From assembly GCA_013297875.1 (NCBI GenBank), contig JAAFIW010000001.1:372001-436000 (forward strand): 64,000 nucleotides of DNA, given 5' to 3'. Below are positions 36,192 through 44,756 of the stretch, one piece after another (within the stretch, counting starts at the first letter, position 1; each line of letters begins with the position of its first letter). The notes under the pieces are model-generated. The model was not told the origin of the DNA and ran no database searches. It saw only the letters and a list, made by a program, of their open reading frames with translations. The DNA comes from Comamonadaceae bacterium. GTDB lineage: Bacteria > Pseudomonadota > Gammaproteobacteria > Burkholderiales > Burkholderiaceae_C. The position numbers and the translations under genes were made by a program.

Positions 36192-37844
36192 ATGCTGACC
36201 CCTGCCACCCCGCCCACCCGCCGCCAACTGCTGGCGGCATCCGCGCTGGCGCTAGCTGGCTGCAAACCGGCGCATGAGATCACGGGCGGTTTCAACGGCA
36301 TCTCCCACGAACGCGGTCACCTGCTAAGAAGCGCCGCTCTGCCCAACCGGGTCTTGCCCGTCGCCCGGCGCACCCAGGTGCTGATTGCTGGCGGCGGCGT
36401 GGCCGGCCTGGCCGCTGCCCGCGCCTTGCGCCAGCGCGGCGTGCAAGACTTTGCGCTGCTGGAATTGGAAGACAACGCGGGCGGCAACAGCCGGGGCACG
36501 CAGGTCGGCGGCATCACCTGCCCGCTGGGCGCGCACTACCTGCCGGTGCCCAGCGACGACGCGCCCGAGGTGCAAAACCTGCTGGAAGAATTGGGGCTGC
36601 GACAGCGCGTGGCGGGCCGCTGGCTGTACGACGAGCGCCACCTGTGCCACAGCCCGCAAGAGCGCCTGCATTTCAACGGCCACTGGCAAAACGGCCTGCT
36701 GCCGGTCGAGGGCGTGGGGCCCGACACCCTGGCGCAATACCGCCGCTTTGCCCAGGCCATTGAGGCTCTGCAACAGCAGGCCAAATTTGCCATTCCCATG
36801 CTCGGCAGGCCTTTTGTGCAAGCCCATCTAGCGCTGGATGCTATTTCTTTCGTAGCATGGCTGGACGCACACAACCTGACCGACCCCCACCTGCGCTGGT
36901 ACCTCAACTACGCTTGTCGCGACGACTACGGTGCTGGCATTGCCACCGTGTCGGCCTGGGCCGGGGTGCACTACTTTGCCAGCCGCCACGGTTTTGCCGC
37001 GCCCGAGCCAAGCGCTGGCAAACACGCGCCCGCCTCAGTTGACGACGGCCCGACCAGCGGCATCCTCACCTGGCCGCAAGGCAACGGCTGGCTCACCCAG
37101 CAACTGGCCGCGCCGCTGGGCGACCGCCTGAAAACCGGCCGCGTGGTCACCCGCATTGCCCAGACCAAGCACGGTGTGGAGGTCGACGCGCTGGACGTGG
37201 CCACTGGCACCCCCGAACGCTGGCAAGCCGCCCACTGCATCGTGGCCCTGCCCCTGTTCATTGCGGCCCGCGTGGTGCAAAACCCGCCCACGGTGCTGCG
37301 CCAGGCGGCAGCCGCTGTGCGTTACGCCCCCTGGCTGGTGGCCAACCTGCACATCCGCGAGCCGCTGATCGACCGCCCCGGTGCTGCCCCCGCCTGGGAC
37401 AACGTGGTCTACGGCTCCACCAGCCTGGGCTATGTAAACGCCCGCCATCAGGCCCTGAGCCTGTCCACCGGTGCCCACATCGGCCCCACTGTGCTCACCC
37501 TGTACCGCGCGTTGGGCGATCTGCCCGATGGGCGAACCCAATTGATGCAACGCAGCTGGCAAAGCTGGCGCGACGAACTGCTGGCCGAGCTGAGTGACCC
37601 ACAAACCGGTGCCCACCCCGACCTGCCCGGCAAAACCACCCAGATCGCCCTCACCCGCTACGGCCACGCCATGGCCATTCCCACACCCGGATTTTTAAGC
37701 CAAATCGGCCACCAGCCCATGCAGAATCTGCTCAAGCAGCTATTAAATCAGGAGCGATTGAGCTTCGCCCACAGCGATTGGGCGGGTTACTCGGTGTTTG
37801 AGGAGGCGTTCAGCCTGGGGCATGCGGCGGGTCGGTTGGCGTAA
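36192..37844 (+). CDS. FAD-dependent oxidoreductase (NAD(P)-binding Rossmann/amine-oxidase-like), exported
   Basis: 550 residues from the ATG at 36192. The N-terminus has a twin-arginine/lipoprotein-like signal (TRRQLLAASALALAGC), then the dinucleotide loop VLIAGGGVAGLAAARALRQRG, LLELEDNAGGNSRG and, at the end, FAHSDWAGYSVFEEAFSLGH. The family oxidises amines or is of unknown use. A dispersed repeat lies within the last 150 bases and is read in frame as PMQNLLKQLLNQ. It is divergent from the glutaredoxin-like gene across 60 bases. Confidence 0.85.
   Translation: MLTPATPPTRRQLLAASALALAGCKPAHEITGGFNGISHERGHLLRSAALPNRVLPVARRTQVLIAGGGVAGLAAARALRQRGVQDFALLELEDNAGGNSRGTQVGGITCPLGAHYLPVPSDDAPEVQNLLEELGLRQRVAGRWLYDERHLCHSPQERLHFNGHWQNGLLPVEGVGPDTLAQYRRFAQAIEALQQQAKFAIPMLGRPFVQAHLALDAISFVAWLDAHNLTDPHLRWYLNYACRDDYGAGIATVSAWAGVHYFASRHGFAAPEPSAGKHAPASVDDGPTSGILTWPQGNGWLTQQLAAPLGDRLKTGRVVTRIAQTKHGVEVDALDVATGTPERWQAAHCIVALPLFIAARVVQNPPTVLRQAAAAVRYAPWLVANLHIREPLIDRPGAAPAWDNVVYGSTSLGYVNARHQALSLSTGAHIGPTVLTLYRALGDLPDGRTQLMQRSWQSWRDELLAELSDPQTGAHPDLPGKTTQIALTRYGHAMAIPTPGFLSQIGHQPMQNLLKQLLNQERLSFAHSDWAGYSVFEEAFSLGHAAGRLA
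37697..37754 (-). repeat. Dispersed repeat inside the FAD-oxidoreductase gene
   Basis: AAGCCAAATCGGCCACCAGCC, then TGCTCAAGCAGCTAT (37729-37743). Complete reverse copy; coding continues through it. Confidence 0.85.
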
Positions 37845-37851
37845 CCGCAAC

Positions 37852-38259
37852 TCAGGGCGCGGCGGGCACCACAGCCCGGCCTTCCTTGCGCCATTCCAGC
37901 AAACCGCCGGTGACGTTGTAAACCGTTTTGTAGCCTTGTTGCGACAGGAATTGGGTGGCGGCGCGGGTACGGTTACCGCTGCGGCAAATGAGCACCACCG
38001 GTTGGTCGGGTTGCGCAACGGCTTTGACTTTCGCCAGCCACGCAGGCGGGTCGGCGCGGCCTTTTTCATCAAAAAAAGTCAAAAGCTTGCTGCCGGACAC
38101 CACGCCGGTTTCCTTCCACTCCGGCTCGGTGCGAATGTCAATCACCGTGACCCCGCTGGCGGCCAGCCGGGCCAGCTCAGCGCTGTCGATGTTGATGACC
38201 TGGGCCTGCGCGCACAGGGCGACCATGAAGAGCACGGCAGATAGAAGTTGCTTGATCAT
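37852..38259 (-). CDS. Periplasmic rhodanese-domain sulfurtransferase
   Basis: 135 residues with a Sec signal (MIKQLLSAVLFMVALCAQA). The rhodanese fold has ASGVTVIDIRTEPEWKETGV and the active-site loop CRSGNRTR with the persulfide cysteine, then FLSQQGYKTVYNVTGGLLEW. It would transfer sulfane sulfur to cyanide, thiols or a protein partner in the periplasm. It converges on the FAD-oxidoreductase gene with a 7-base gap. Confidence 0.92.
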   Translation of the reverse strand: MIKQLLSAVLFMVALCAQAQVINIDSAELARLAASGVTVIDIRTEPEWKETGVVSGSKLLTFFDEKGRADPPAWLAKVKAVAQPDQPVVLICRSGNRTRAATQFLSQQGYKTVYNVTGGLLEWRKEGRAVVPAAP

Positions 38260-38273
38260 GGATGTACCGTTTT

Positions 38274-38337
38274 GCTATGAATAGAGTAGCTGATTGAGCA
38301 GATTTTATATGGGCTGTCGGCTGTTTTACCTTGAATC
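38274..38337 (+). repeat. Dispersed repeat, forward copy
   Basis: GTAGCTGATTGAGCAG at 38286-38301 with GCTATGAA before and TTTATATGGGC, GGCTGTTTTACCTTGAA after; upstream of the rhodanese gene and just past the tetR stop. Confidence 0.8.
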
Positions 38338-38343
38338 AAGCCG

Positions 38344-39021
38344 CTACACGGGTTTGCCTGGTTTTTTCACCGCGCGCTCGGTTTTTTCCGCCGACTCGCG
38401 CAGCGCCGCATCGATCAGCGCATTGGCCATCCACAGCGCCGTGCGCTCCACCTCGCGGTCGGGCAGGCCCCAAATGTCTTTCAAAATCATGTAGGGCTCA
38501 ATGCCGTAGACGACCGACAGGGCGTGGTGCAAGCGGGTGCGCATCGTTGGGGTGAGTTGGGGGGCCAGCGGCGCGATCGCGTGTTCCAGGATGCGCACGC
38601 GGTGGCCGCGGCGGTAGGGCTCTTCTTCCAGCAAACCGGCGCGCTCCAGCGCCCATTGCTCCAGCGCCAGCTGGGCGGCGGCGCGCAGTTGCGGCTCGAA
38701 TTCCTTGAAGCGCGGAAAAGTTTGCAGGAACAACTCCTGCACCCGCTGGCGGCCATCGGGCGTGTCGGAGGCCAGGGTGCGAACGGGGCCCAGCGAGCTG
38801 TCAATCACGGCGGTAATCAGCGCGCTGCGACTGGGGAAGTAACGGTACGCCGTGGCGCGCGAGACCTTGGAGCGCACCGCCACTTCAGGCACCGAGGGAA
38901 TATGGCCGGCGTCGCGAATGATGTCCATTGCCGTGCTCAGCAGCAGGTTAAAGGTCGCCGCTTTCACCCCACGCTCGGGGGCAGCGGGTGGTTCACTTAA
39001 CTTGTATCTCAGCTTTGCCAT
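38344..39021 (-). CDS. TetR-family regulator of the adjoining catabolic operon
   Basis: 225 residues from the ATG at 39021 (an in-frame start at 39054 would run into an inverted-repeat element). The HTH is VKAATFNLLLSTAMDIIRDAG, then IPSVPEVAVRSKVSRATAYRYFPSRSAL (about 22-65). The C-terminal region is helical and ends in a basic tail (EKTERAVKKPGKPV). It is divergent from the 16-kb operon beginning at 39371, and a 22-bp palindrome lies between them, so repression of that operon and itself is the simplest reading. Confidence 0.87.
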   Translation of the reverse strand: MAKLRYKLSEPPAAPERGVKAATFNLLLSTAMDIIRDAGHIPSVPEVAVRSKVSRATAYRYFPSRSALITAVIDSSLGPVRTLASDTPDGRQRVQELFLQTFPRFKEFEPQLRAAAQLALEQWALERAGLLEEEPYRRGHRVRILEHAIAPLAPQLTPTMRTRLHHALSVVYGIEPYMILKDIWGLPDREVERTALWMANALIDAALRESAEKTERAVKKPGKPV

Positions 39022-39026
39022 GGTTG

Positions 39027-39186
39027 GTACTGCGACCCGTAAATACCGGAACATGAAAGCGCGCTTTCGCCCCCATGCTGTCGTTGCAAAGCCTCGCCAT
39101 AGCCACCGCTATGGCTGCGTTTTACGCCTAAGCCTGAGCGCGAAATCATCACTGTCATTTGTTCCTCTATTTACGGGTCGCAGCAC
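39027..39186. mobile_element. 160-bp inverted-repeat element between tetR and the operon
   Basis: GTACTGCGACCCGTAAATA (39027-39045) and its complement at 39168-39186 match at 18 of 19 positions and enclose about 120 bp with no gene but with a hairpin GCCATAGC-CACC-GCTATGGC (39096-39115). It takes up half of the 349-base gene-free interval 39022-39370 and lies 6 bases from the tetR start. Probably a non-autonomous repeat element; it could also be a structured leader. Confidence 0.6.
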
Positions 39187-39277
39187 CAGACACGGTAAAT
39201 CAGGGTTTGTCCGGTGTAAACAGGCGCTAACCCGCCTTGCGTGCGTCGGGTCGCGCCAGCAAAATACGCGAATCCAT

Positions 39278-39299
39278 TTTTGAGACACAAGTCTCAAAA
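39278..39299. promoter_or_regulatory. Candidate TetR operator in front of the catabolic operon
   Basis: TTTTGAGAC, four bases ACAA, GTCTCAAAA: nine perfect pairs each side, 72 bases before the first gene of the operon and on the operon side of the inverted-repeat element. Size and symmetry are typical of TetR-family operators. Confidence 0.7.
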
Positions 39300-39370
39300 T
39301 TATGTAAATCAAACGCTTGTGCGGCGCAGCTGGACACCCGGTCAGCCACACCAAACGAAAGACAAATCGC

Positions 39371-40237
39371 ATGCGATTGGCCAGTTGGACTTGGGGCGGA
39401 CGCGACCACGTGGGCACGGTGTCGCCCTGCGGCAAAGAGGTCACGCCGCTGGCGGTGACCGACGCTGCGGCGGGTGTGCTGCCCTTGATTGCTGCGCTGG
39501 CGCAGGGCCACAGCCTGCCCGCCGCTTCCGGCGCGCGTTTGCCGGTCAATGCCGTCACGCTGCGCGCGCCGCTGCCCCGTCCGCTGCGTAGCCTGTTTTG
39601 CGTGGGCCGCAACTACCGCGCGCATGCTGCCGAGCTGGCCACCACGGTGTTTAAAGACAACGTGGCAAACGAAGATGGCTGGCCGATTGTGTTCACCAAA
39701 CTGGCCGATTGCGTGGTGGGGGCGCACGACGCGGTGCGTCTGCCGGGCGCTGCGGTTTCTACCCAGATTGACTACGAGAGCGAGCTGGCGGTGGTGATTG
39801 GCCAGGGCGGCAAAGACATCAGCAAAGCGCGGGCGATGGACCATGTGTTTGGCTACACGGTGGTTAACGACGTGACGGCGCGCGATGTGCAAATGCGCCA
39901 CAAACAGTGGGACTTGGGCAAGAGTTTCGACACGTTTTGCCCCATGGGCCCGTGGATTGTGACGGCCGACGAGATGGATGGCCGCCGCACCCGCGTGCGA
40001 GGCTGGGTCAACGGCGAGCTGCGCCAGGATGGTCTCACGCAAGACATGATTTTTGACATTCCCACGCTGATTGAAACCTGCTCACGCGGCATCACCCTGC
40101 ACCCCGGCGATGTGATCGCCACCGGCACGCCCGCGGGTGTGGGCATGGGCATGAGCCCGCCGCAGTGGTTGCGCTCGGGCGATGTGATGCGCATCGAGAT
40201 CGATGGCATCGGCTCAATTGAAAACCGTTTCATCTGA
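39371..40237 (+). CDS. FAH-family hydrolase/isomerase (acylpyruvate or HHDD type)
   Basis: 288 residues from the ATG at 39371. Motifs: LFCVGRNYRAHAAEL, IDYESELAVVIG (metal Glu pair), VNDVTARDVQMRHKQW (metal Asp), KSFDTFCPMGPWIV and ATGTPAGVGMGMSPP. This is the short FAH form that hydrolyses acylpyruvates or isomerises 2-hydroxyhepta-2,4-diene-dioate in meta-cleavage-like pathways. First gene of the operon, followed after 9 bases by an alpha/beta hydrolase. It indicates that the substrate becomes a ring-opened or diketo acid. Confidence 0.9.
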   Translation: MRLASWTWGGRDHVGTVSPCGKEVTPLAVTDAAAGVLPLIAALAQGHSLPAASGARLPVNAVTLRAPLPRPLRSLFCVGRNYRAHAAELATTVFKDNVANEDGWPIVFTKLADCVVGAHDAVRLPGAAVSTQIDYESELAVVIGQGGKDISKARAMDHVFGYTVVNDVTARDVQMRHKQWDLGKSFDTFCPMGPWIVTADEMDGRRTRVRGWVNGELRQDGLTQDMIFDIPTLIETCSRGITLHPGDVIATGTPAGVGMGMSPPQWLRSGDVMRIEIDGIGSIENRFI

Positions 40238-40246
40238 GGCAGCACC

Positions 40247-41050
40247 ATGGCAATTCAATGGATCGACAAGATGGCGGTTGATGTGCAGGGCGAGGGCGAA
40301 GCCGTCGTCATGATTCACGGCTTGGGTGGCTCGATGAATGTCTGGGCACCGTTGATGCCCGCGCTTCAGAGCTACCAAGTGATCCGCATCGATACGCCAG
40401 GAGCGGGGCGCTCCAAAAATGCCTACGCCCTGTCAGAAAGCACCACACACAAGGGCCAGCTCACGCCGGATGTGGTGGCGCAGTGTGTGATCGATGTGTG
40501 TCGTGCGTTAGGTGTGCAGCAGGCCCATCTGGTGGGGCATTCATTGAGCACGATGGTGTGCCCCTACGTCGCCGTCAAAGCGCCCAAGCTGGTGAAAAGC
40601 ATGACGCTTTTTGCTTCGCTGTTGCAACCCTCGCAGGGGATGCGCGATGCCATGAGTGGGCGTGCGCCTGCGGTACGCGAAAGGGGCAACTTTGAGGCGG
40701 CGATCGCCGTTTCAACTGCGGCGCTCTCCGCTTCCACCAAGGAAACACAGCCTGTCACGGTGGCCTATGTACGCGAAAGCATCATGGGGCAAGACCCTGA
40801 GGGGTATGCACGCAACTGCTTGTTGCTTGCGCAAGCCACACCCACAACACTTGAGCAAGTCAAGTGCCCCGTGCTCTTGGTGAGCGGTGATGAAGATGCG
40901 GTGACACCGCTTTCAGGAGCGCGTGAGCTCAACGCACGAATACCGCAGGCACGCCTGGAAGTGCTCAATAAATGTGGCCATTGGCCGATCCTGGAGCGCG
41001 TGGACGATTGCCGCCGCCTCCTGCGTGATTTTCTTGATCGTCAGCGTTGA
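40247..41050 (+). CDS. Alpha/beta-fold hydrolase
   Basis: 267 residues. Oxyanion motif HGLGGS, nucleophile elbow VGHSLSTMV, acid in VSGDEDAVTP and the catalytic His in KCGHWPILE. It is in the 3-oxoadipate-enol-lactonase / meta-cleavage hydrolase style. It would hydrolyse an ester, lactone or C-C bond in the pathway of this operon. The stop TGA is directly before the AAGGA of the amidohydrolase gene. Confidence 0.9.
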   Translation: MAIQWIDKMAVDVQGEGEAVVMIHGLGGSMNVWAPLMPALQSYQVIRIDTPGAGRSKNAYALSESTTHKGQLTPDVVAQCVIDVCRALGVQQAHLVGHSLSTMVCPYVAVKAPKLVKSMTLFASLLQPSQGMRDAMSGRAPAVRERGNFEAAIAVSTAALSASTKETQPVTVAYVRESIMGQDPEGYARNCLLLAQATPTTLEQVKCPVLLVSGDEDAVTPLSGARELNARIPQARLEVLNKCGHWPILERVDDCRRLLRDFLDRQR

Positions 41051-41061
41051 AGGAACCAGCC

Positions 41062-42375
41062 TTGAGCGATGTCTTGTTTACCAATGTGCGGGTGTTTGAT
41101 GGCGGCGGCGAAGCGCCGTTTACCGGCGAGGTGCTGGTGCAGGGCAACAAAATCAGCCGCGTCAGCAAAACGGGCTTCGGCATGCAGGCTTCGCCGGTGC
41201 GTGGTGCGCAGGTGATTGATGGAGCTGGTGCCTTCCTGATGCCCGGCATGATCGAAGCGCACACCCATTTTTCGTGGAACGACCAGCCCAGCCTGGATGC
41301 AATCCAGCGCATGCCGCCTGAAGAGCACATCTTGTGGTGCGCCGAGGTGGCCAAGCGCTACCTGGACATGGGCTGGACCAGCTGCGTGGGCGCAGCCGCT
41401 GCCAAACCCCGGCTGGATGTGGTGATTCGCAACGCCATCAACGACGGCACCATCATTGGCCCGCGCTACCTGGCGGCCAGCCAGGAAATCACCGTACCGG
41501 GCGGCCTGGGCGACACCACCGCACCGCACTTGCCGCAGTCAGAGTTTGCCTTTGGTGCCGTCGTCAGTGGCACCGACGAGATGCGCCGCTGCGTGCGCAT
41601 GTTCACCAAATACGGCGTGGACTCGATCAAGATCAACCTGTCGGGCGAGTCGATTACCGGCATGCCCAGCGAGATGAGCCAGTTCACTGACGAAGAGGTG
41701 GCCGTGTGCGTGCAGGAAGCTAAATCCTGGGGCAAGCGGGTGGCGGCGCATGCGCGTTCCACGCCCTCAATCAAGCGCTGCGTGAAGCTGGGCATCGAGG
41801 TGATCTACCACGCCAGTTTTTGCGATGAAGAGGCGCTGGACCTGATGGAGGCGCACAAGCTGGAGCACTTTGTGGCACCAGGCCTGGCCTGGCTGATCAA
41901 CACGGTGCATAACGCCAGCCAGTACGGCCTGACACCCGATGTGGTCAACAAAATGGGCTACGACCGCGAGCTTGATGCAGCCCTGGGCAGCATGCGCGCC
42001 CTGCGCAAACGCGGCGTGCGCATCTTGCCCGGTGGCGACTATGGTTTTGCCTGGACACCGCACGGCACCAACGCCAAAGACCTGGAGTATTTCGTCAAGC
42101 AAGTGGGCATGAGCAACATGGAAGCGCTGCTCTCGGCCACCGCCTGGGGCGGGCCCATCATGCGCATGGGCAAGGTGCTGGGTTACATACGCGAGGGCTA
42201 TCTGGCCGACATCTTGCTGGTTGACGGCGACCCGCTGACCGACATCACCGTGCTGCAAGACAAGGCACGCATTCTGGCGGTGATGAAAGACGGAAAGTTC
42301 CACCGCGCGCCGCCGGTGCGCAGCGGCTACGCATCTTCGTATTCAGGCGCTTCAACCAATCGGTGGTCAGCATGA
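41062..42375 (+). CDS. Amidohydrolase (imidazolonepropionase-like), first of a tandem pair
   Basis: 437 residues from a TTG at 41062, chosen because AAGGA lies 7 bases upstream and the protein then aligns with its tandem paralogue (SDVLFTNVRVFDG against NTLFTNVKILDG). Metal motifs are MIEAHTHFSW (HxH), YHASFCDEEALD and GGDYGFAWTP; the ending GYLADILLVDGDPLTDI is typical of the superfamily. It would open a cyclic amide or lactone or deaminate a ring. It overlaps the next gene by 4 bases. Confidence 0.88.
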   Translation: MSDVLFTNVRVFDGGGEAPFTGEVLVQGNKISRVSKTGFGMQASPVRGAQVIDGAGAFLMPGMIEAHTHFSWNDQPSLDAIQRMPPEEHILWCAEVAKRYLDMGWTSCVGAAAAKPRLDVVIRNAINDGTIIGPRYLAASQEITVPGGLGDTTAPHLPQSEFAFGAVVSGTDEMRRCVRMFTKYGVDSIKINLSGESITGMPSEMSQFTDEEVAVCVQEAKSWGKRVAAHARSTPSIKRCVKLGIEVIYHASFCDEEALDLMEAHKLEHFVAPGLAWLINTVHNASQYGLTPDVVNKMGYDRELDAALGSMRALRKRGVRILPGGDYGFAWTPHGTNAKDLEYFVKQVGMSNMEALLSATAWGGPIMRMGKVLGYIREGYLADILLVDGDPLTDITVLQDKARILAVMKDGKFHRAPPVRSGYASSYSGASTNRWSA

Positions 42376-43664
42376 ACACTTTGTTTACCAACGTCAAAAT
42401 TCTGGACGGCACCGGCCAGAACCCCTTCAGCGGCAGCGTGCGGGTGCAGGGCAACCGCATCACCCAGGTCAGCCGCAGCGTGGGCTCGTCGTCGGCGGGC
42501 GATGCACAGGTGATTGACGGGGCCGGTGCCACGCTCATGCCAGGCATGGTCGAGGCCCACACCCATTTTTCGTGGAACGACACCGCCACCCTGGCCGGCA
42601 TTCAGGCCATGCCGCTGGAAGAGCATGTGCTGTGGTGTGCCAAGGTGGCCGCGAGGTACCTGCAGGCCGGATTCACCTCGTGCCTGGGCGCAGCCTGTGC
42701 CAAGCCGCGGCTGGATGTGGTGATTCGCAACGCCATCAACAGCGGGCAGATTCCCGGCCCGCGCTACCTGGCGGCATCCCAAGAAATCACGGTGCCGGGT
42801 GGCTTGGGCGACGAAACGCTGTCGCACCTGCCGTTCCCCGAATACAGCTTTGGCGTGAACGTCAATGGTGCCGAGGAGATGCGCAAGGTGGTGCGCATGT
42901 TCTTGAAGTACGGCGTGGACACCGTCAAGATCAACCTGTCGGGCGATAACTTCACGCCCGACTCGCCGGCTGACACCGCCTGGATGACCGACGCCGAGGT
43001 GGCCGCTGCTGTGCAAGAGGTTAATCTGCGCGGCAAACGCATCGTGGTGCACGCCCGCTCGGCCGCCAGCGTGAAGCAGGCGCTGCGCCACGGCATCAAC
43101 CTGATCTACCACGCCAGCTTCACCGACACCGAAACCCTGGACATGCTGGAAGCAGCAAAAGACCGGGTATTTGTCGCACCGGGCATTGCGGTGTTGTACG
43201 CCTTGTTGTACGAGTCAGAGCCCTGGGGCATGACGCACGAAAAAGCCATTGGCATGGGCTTTCAGATCGAGTGGGAGGCCGCGCTGCAATCGCTCAAAGC
43301 CATGCACAAACGCGGCGTGCGCGTGCTGCCCGGCGGCGACTATGGCTTTGCGTTCACGCCCCACTGCCAGAACGCCCGTGACCTCGAATTTTTCGTCAAA
43401 TACCTGGGCTTCACGCCGATGGAAGCGATTCGCAGCACCACGTTGTATGGCGGGCAAATCATGATGAAGGGCCATGAGCTGGGTGCCATCAAAGAAGGTT
43501 ATCTGGCTGATCTACTGCTGGTCGATGGCGACCCGCTGGCCAACCTGGGGATTTTGCGTGAGCCCAAGCGCCTGCTGGCAGTGATGAAGGACGGCGTGTT
43601 TGCGAAAAAGCCCGAGATCGCCTCGCAGCGGCCCTGGGCCAACACGCTGGAGCGCGCCGCGTGA
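42372..43664 (+). CDS. Amidohydrolase, second of a tandem pair
   Basis: 430 residues from the ATG at 42372, overlapping the previous stop (ATGA). Nearly the same architecture as the preceding gene: MVEAHTHFSWND, LDVVIRNAINSGQIPGPRY, YHASFTDTETLD, GGDYGFAFTPHCQNARDLEF. The two genes probably arose by duplication and may act on stereoisomers, successive ring intermediates, or form a heteromer. The stop is embedded in the GTGA that starts the permease gene. Confidence 0.88.
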   Translation: MNTLFTNVKILDGTGQNPFSGSVRVQGNRITQVSRSVGSSSAGDAQVIDGAGATLMPGMVEAHTHFSWNDTATLAGIQAMPLEEHVLWCAKVAARYLQAGFTSCLGAACAKPRLDVVIRNAINSGQIPGPRYLAASQEITVPGGLGDETLSHLPFPEYSFGVNVNGAEEMRKVVRMFLKYGVDTVKINLSGDNFTPDSPADTAWMTDAEVAAAVQEVNLRGKRIVVHARSAASVKQALRHGINLIYHASFTDTETLDMLEAAKDRVFVAPGIAVLYALLYESEPWGMTHEKAIGMGFQIEWEAALQSLKAMHKRGVRVLPGGDYGFAFTPHCQNARDLEFFVKYLGFTPMEAIRSTTLYGGQIMMKGHELGAIKEGYLADLLLVDGDPLANLGILREPKRLLAVMKDGVFAKKPEIASQRPWANTLERAA

Positions 43665-44614
43665 AACGCTTGTCCAGGTCACAGCTGGCGCTTTGGCTGC
43701 TGATCGGCGGCCCGATTGCCGCGTTCTCCATCTGGGCGGCGATTGACAACACACGCCTGTACTTTGTCACCCTGCTCAACAGCCTGACCCTGGCCTCGCT
43801 GTACTTCATTGTGGCCAGCGGCTTCACCTTGGTGTTTGGCCTGATGCGCAATGTGAACTTGGCGCACGGCTCGCTGTACTTGCTGGGCGGCTATGTGGGC
43901 TATGTGGTGATGGCCAAAACCGGGTGGTGGGTGCTGGCACTGGCAGCGGGCTTTCTGGCCTGTGCCATTGCCGGCTTGATCATGCAATTGCTCATCTTGC
44001 GGCACATGCAGGGGCAAGAGCTGCGCCAGACCATGGTGACCATTGGTTTGTCCATCGTGGTGGCCGACCTGCTGCTGTGGATATTCACCGGGCAGGTCTA
44101 CCAGATGGAAGCGCCCGAGTGGCTGCAAGGCCCGATTCGCGGCATTCCGCTGATCAATGCGTACTCGGCCTTTCGCCTCAGTCTGCTGGGGTTTGGCATT
44201 GCCATTGGCCTGGGCCTGTGGTGGCTGCTCAGCCGCACCCGCGTGGGCATGATGATTCGCGCCGGGGTTGACGACCGGGGCATGTTGTCGGCCTCGGGCG
44301 TGAATGTGAACTTGGTGTTTGCCATCACGTTTGCGCTGGGCGCGGGCCTGGCCGGGTTTGGCGGCGTGATTGGTGCGGTGGAGCTGTCCATGGTGCCGGG
44401 CGAAGACACCCGCTTGTTGCTGGTGTCGCTGATTGTGGTCATCGTTGGCGGCATGGGCAGCGTGTTGGGCGCAGCGATTGGCGCGGTGATTTTGGGCCTG
44501 GCTGAAACCTATGGCCTGGTGTATGCCCCAACCTACAGCGTGGTGTTCACCTTCGTGATTCTCATTGGCGTGTTGGCCTTCAAGCCGCGCGGCATCATGG
44601 GAGGCAAGACATGA
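43661..44614 (+). CDS. livH: Branched-chain-type ABC transporter permease (LivH)
   Basis: 317 residues from a GTG overlapping the upstream stop. About eight transmembrane helices and the LivH signature: LNSLTLASLYFIVASGFTLVFGLMRNVNLAHGSLY and ALGAGLAGFGGVIGA ... VIVGGMGSVLGAAIGAVILG. With LivM, the two ATPases and the binding protein at 45875 it forms a full importer. Substrate presumably the compound degraded by the flanking hydrolases. Confidence 0.93.
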   Translation: MKRLSRSQLALWLLIGGPIAAFSIWAAIDNTRLYFVTLLNSLTLASLYFIVASGFTLVFGLMRNVNLAHGSLYLLGGYVGYVVMAKTGWWVLALAAGFLACAIAGLIMQLLILRHMQGQELRQTMVTIGLSIVVADLLLWIFTGQVYQMEAPEWLQGPIRGIPLINAYSAFRLSLLGFGIAIGLGLWWLLSRTRVGMMIRAGVDDRGMLSASGVNVNLVFAITFALGAGLAGFGGVIGAVELSMVPGEDTRLLLVSLIVVIVGGMGSVLGAAIGAVILGLAETYGLVYAPTYSVVFTFVILIGVLAFKPRGIMGGKT

Positions 44615-44661
44615 GCCGCTTGCAGATGCATGCTTCACATCGTGCGCAGGGGTGTCTAGAC

Positions 44662-44726
44662 GCTATGAATTGCATAGCTGCTTCAGCAATGAATCTCTGG
44701 GCTGTTGGCCAGTTTGGCATTAAAAC
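44662..44726 (+). repeat. Dispersed repeat between livH and livM
   Basis: ATAGCTGCTTCAGCA at 44674-44688 with GCTATGAATTG before and CTGGGCTGTTGGCC...TTTGGCATTAAA after. It fills most of the 142-base interval inside the operon, the longest internal gap. Confidence 0.8.
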
Positions 44727-44756
44727 AGCACAAACCACCGGTCGAGGAGTCACCCG

